Of a stretch of DNA of 64,000 nt, positions 61,211 through 64,000 are shown piece by piece. The position numbers and the translations under genes are program-made. The DNA comes from Phoebastria nigripes (Eukaryota; Chordata; Aves; Procellariiformes; Diomedeidae). The stretch's first letter is position 1; each line of letters begins with the position of its first letter. The stretch is taken from NCBI GenBank assembly GCA_035582835.1, contig JAYKAV010003110.1, positions 2,578,471 through 2,642,470 on the forward strand, in the 5' to 3' direction. Under the pieces are notes generated by a model. It saw only the letters and a program-made list of their open reading frames with translations, searched no databases and had not been told where the DNA came from.

Positions 61211-63427
61211 GCTTTTGAAAATCTGAAGTGGAATACTATCATGTGTTTCACTATGAAATGAATCCACTGTGCAGTTTCTTTCTTTTTATATCTGACGCAA
61301 TTACAATAAAAATCAACCACAGACATGACCAGAAATTAGAGCACCATTCATTTTTCATAATTTAATAATAAGATGAACAATAAAAGCAAGCAATGAATTA
61401 TTTTAATTAAAACCTTGTTTCCTCTATTCACATTTTGACAACAATAAAGATTTCAACAGGAGGCTTGTGGCCTTGAAATGAAAATCAAGATTATGATTTA
61501 AGATTGTAAACATGTTATTATTTATGATTTATGGATAGCAACAGTAAGTTTAACAAACTATATTATTTTACTAAATATCTCAGTTAGGTTACCCTATTCC
61601 TTGCAGTTTTAAAACTGCAGCCAACACATTCAACTAAATAGTATGGAGAAATTTTGAATACATTTTTAGCAATAAAATTTCTTTTTAAACTGCTAATTAC
61701 TATACAGCACTCAAAAAAATAGAATATTGATGTTAGCAATTCCAGTTTACAGTAGCCCCATATCAGGCAATCACTAAGTTGGCGTTATCGCTAAGTACAA
61801 TAATAATTCTACACAACAAATAGCGTTCAACAGTTTCAAGGAATAACTGACATTATAGTCAAGTATGTCATATGCCACAGGTATGTTGCTGTTCTGAGAA
61901 ACACCTATTGTTACTTATTCTAATTATTATACTGAATCTCATTAATATGTAACAAATGAAGCTATTTTTAACTCAACGTTAAGCAGCAGTGTTCTCCTCT
62001 TTCTCAACAGAATTCAGTAGGGTTAAATCGAGGTTTGTATTGTGGCAAAAGGCGTTTTGAACATCAGTATTTCCTAAGCTGTGTTCTGTGCTAACACATC
62101 TAACATTTTATTCACTTTGAGGAAAAAATTTCCAGTGATGTAATACAATTCTTTGGGCAATTACGAAGGCAAGCCCACACCTTTTTTGAAAACAGTTAGA
62201 AGGAAACACTGAGCCCCACCATAGTCCTAATAAAAGTAGTTCAGGCACATCTGGGATCTCTATCTGGGGTAAACTCTTTTATTAGCACGAGAACTTGCTG
62301 CCAAGTTGGCAGACAGGAGAATGCTATTCAATAGGCTTACACTCAAATAAGAGCTGATGCATAACATTTTGTCTGAAAAGAACCCTTGGGAAGGCTAATA
62401 GTTGAAAATGCCTCAATGCCATCACACAAAGTCCAACAGTAATATCAGCTACAGAAGCTTTTACACTGTGGCAATCAAACAATCAAAATCTTAACAGAAA
62501 GTAGATTCTATGCACATTTTAATATATTTAAGACTTGACTATTTATACCTCTCAGTTCAAAAACTAAAATGGCTTGCTTTTGTTTAAAGAAATCATGCAA
62601 AAACTCATCAGTAAATAACTTTTCCCAAGCATTTAAAAAATAAAGCTTTCTTAATGCAAACTCTTTTCCTCAAGTGTCAAGATTTGGCCCGCTTGTAAAC
62701 TCAGAACAAAGCATCACTGTTTCTAAAACATCCTCTGAACAATGTGCCTTCCCTCTCTTTCACCCTGCAAATGCTCAAGCATGTCCTACCAGCATGTGCG
62801 TAAGGTTCCCCATGTGTCACATGTGTTGCATGCACAACTGTTTGTAGAACTGGGGCTTCAATCCCAGACTCACTGTGGATCTCAACAACATGGTGAACAT
62901 ACTTTATATGATTCTGTTTTACAGTTACACAGTGTCAACTTCTCAACAAAATTTAAACGATTTAATAAAAATACATCTTTGATAGCAATAATGAAAATCA
63001 TAGCAGAAGAAATGTAAAAATACCATATGTAATTTATGTGTATCAGATGAAGGATAACTCTTTGCTAAAGAAGTTAAATCAAAGGAGGTTTATATTTATT
63101 CAGTTTTTTGTTTTAACATAGATAAGACCTTAGTATTAAATGAGTCCATTCGTAACACTGAGTCACACAAATAACATATTCCTTCCTTTAGGGTTTTTGG
63201 ATCCATTCCTTCCCTAGTAAATCTTTTTTATGGCTTTAACAGCGATCCTAAAATACATGCCAATTATGTGCTTCAACCTAGATCTGCGAATTGGGTTCTT
63301 TGATTCAGAATTGCTTGCCTCAATAAAATCATGTGTAACTTTTTAATGAACTAGCTAATTGATCACCAGCACTTGTTATAAGAAGCTCAGGGAAGAGGTG
63401 AAAAAATGTTTGTTTGTTTTTCTGGAG

Positions 63428-63445
63428 GCAGCAGCAGCAGCAGCA
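63428..63445 (+). repeat. (GCA)6 trinucleotide repeat
   Basis: Six uninterrupted GCA units between TCTGGAG and GCCTG. It is intronic and short. Confidence 0.9.
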
Positions 63446-64000
63446 GCCTGTATTAGTAATCTTAATAATACAGAAGAGTGAAAGCATTCACTTCAAAAAA
63501 CAACCTGGCCTGTTTTTAATGATTGTTTAGAGGAATGAACACAACTGGGGGATACATAATGGCTTTCTCTGCTTTGAATCCATTCCTTTCTAAAAGCATT
63601 ATAAACCCACTGAATTTCATGCATTTTTGAAAGCTGGATGCCTGCCTTGTATGTTATTAGCTTTGCTAGAACAAAAAAGATAAATTCTCCTATAAATATA
63701 ATCGGCGCATTAACTTCTCATCTAATTTATTATTTTGAAGTATAGAAAAAAGAATGGGCAGGCAGCATTCACAGACGTGCCGAACGGAGATGTAGGTAGA
63801 GGGGCTTTTCCAGGACTGGGATGGACGACCTGCTATGCACTACTAGCTTACAACAAGCATCAGAAGTCACTGGACACTCCAACATGGAATGTGTTTACCA
63901 AGAGCTTCATCACTCTAAAAATGATCATCAGGCTAACTTGCCTCCCCTCTCATTTTCCTGCTTCTTGGCTTTCTGGCCAAAATGCTGTGGTACCGAGCAC

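Larger units (their letters stand above)
60867..64000 (-). other. SLC25A21: SLC25A21 intron upstream of the first-repeat exon, partial
   Basis: The acceptor at its low end is TTTTTTTTAG. The exons with the N-terminus and the HPLDVVKT signature were not found, so the donor lies beyond the window. Contents are an old palindromic repeat at 61161-61210, a complex block at about 62130-62400 and a (GCA)6 at 63428-63445. Nothing else was recognised. Confidence 0.85.

Noticed and set aside
1..64000. CRISPR arrays, bacterial operons, tRNA or rRNA genes
   Set aside because: The sequence is a vertebrate intron-rich locus. No spaced direct-repeat array, tRNA cloverleaf or rRNA core sequence was found on reading.
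60867..64000. Expected upstream SLC25A21 exon with HPLDVVKT
   Set aside because: No minus-strand match was found, so it is taken to lie above coordinate 64000.

Overview
The window is vertebrate nuclear DNA, AT-rich and almost entirely intronic. It carries five short protein-coding exons, all on the minus strand. Each has consensus splice sites, and joined they give one continuous reading frame that I recognise as SLC25A21, the mitochondrial 2-oxodicarboxylate carrier. In gene order (high to low coordinate) the exons are 60783-60866, 21005-21071, 14443-14502, 12212-12319 and 7078-7242. They encode about 161 residues of a protein of roughly 300. The N-terminal exons lie above coordinate 64000, and the exons for the third carrier repeat and stop codon lie below coordinate 1.

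The repeats point to a sauropsid. The dominant element is a 3.1 kb, 5'-truncated CR1 LINE (23557 to about 26650, minus strand) whose 3' end has the avian/crocodilian CR1 form. Two older CR1 3' ends lie at about 15545-15985 and 19088-19541, and a possible third remnant at about 36175-36255. No Alu, L1 or other mammal-specific repeat was seen. A bird is the best guess. A crocodilian remains open, partly because a U2-snRNA-like stretch at 1465-1506 resembles the heads of the SINEU elements known from crocodilians. Isolated Ns (for example near 1517, 3251, 13143, 50482 and 52811) suggest a draft assembly.

Layout. 1-7077: downstream intron with the U2-like fragment and a CpG-retaining block at about 3960-4460. 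7078-21071: four exons separated by introns of 4,969, 2,123 and 6,502 bp, with two old CR1 tails. 21072-60782: one 39.7 kb intron with the large CR1, a GC-rich patch with a gene-strand splice donor near 30017, several CpG-retaining blocks (about 33600-34130, 39225-39470, 51285-52085, 57130-57370), a MIR-like SINE at about 53183-53562 and several perfect inverted repeats. 60867-64000: start of the next upstream intron.

There is no operon, CRISPR array or bacterial-type system. The coding content is one carrier gene. SLC25A21 is the neighbour of PAX9 in vertebrates and its introns are known to hold long-range regulatory DNA for PAX9 and nearby NKX2 genes, so the CpG-retaining intronic blocks are the most plausible functional non-coding content. 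That reading is inference, because conservation could not be measured here. The most distinctive structural observation is a perfect 38-bp palindrome at 58719-58756, with a second perfect palindrome about 500 bp away. I found no convincing previously undescribed system.
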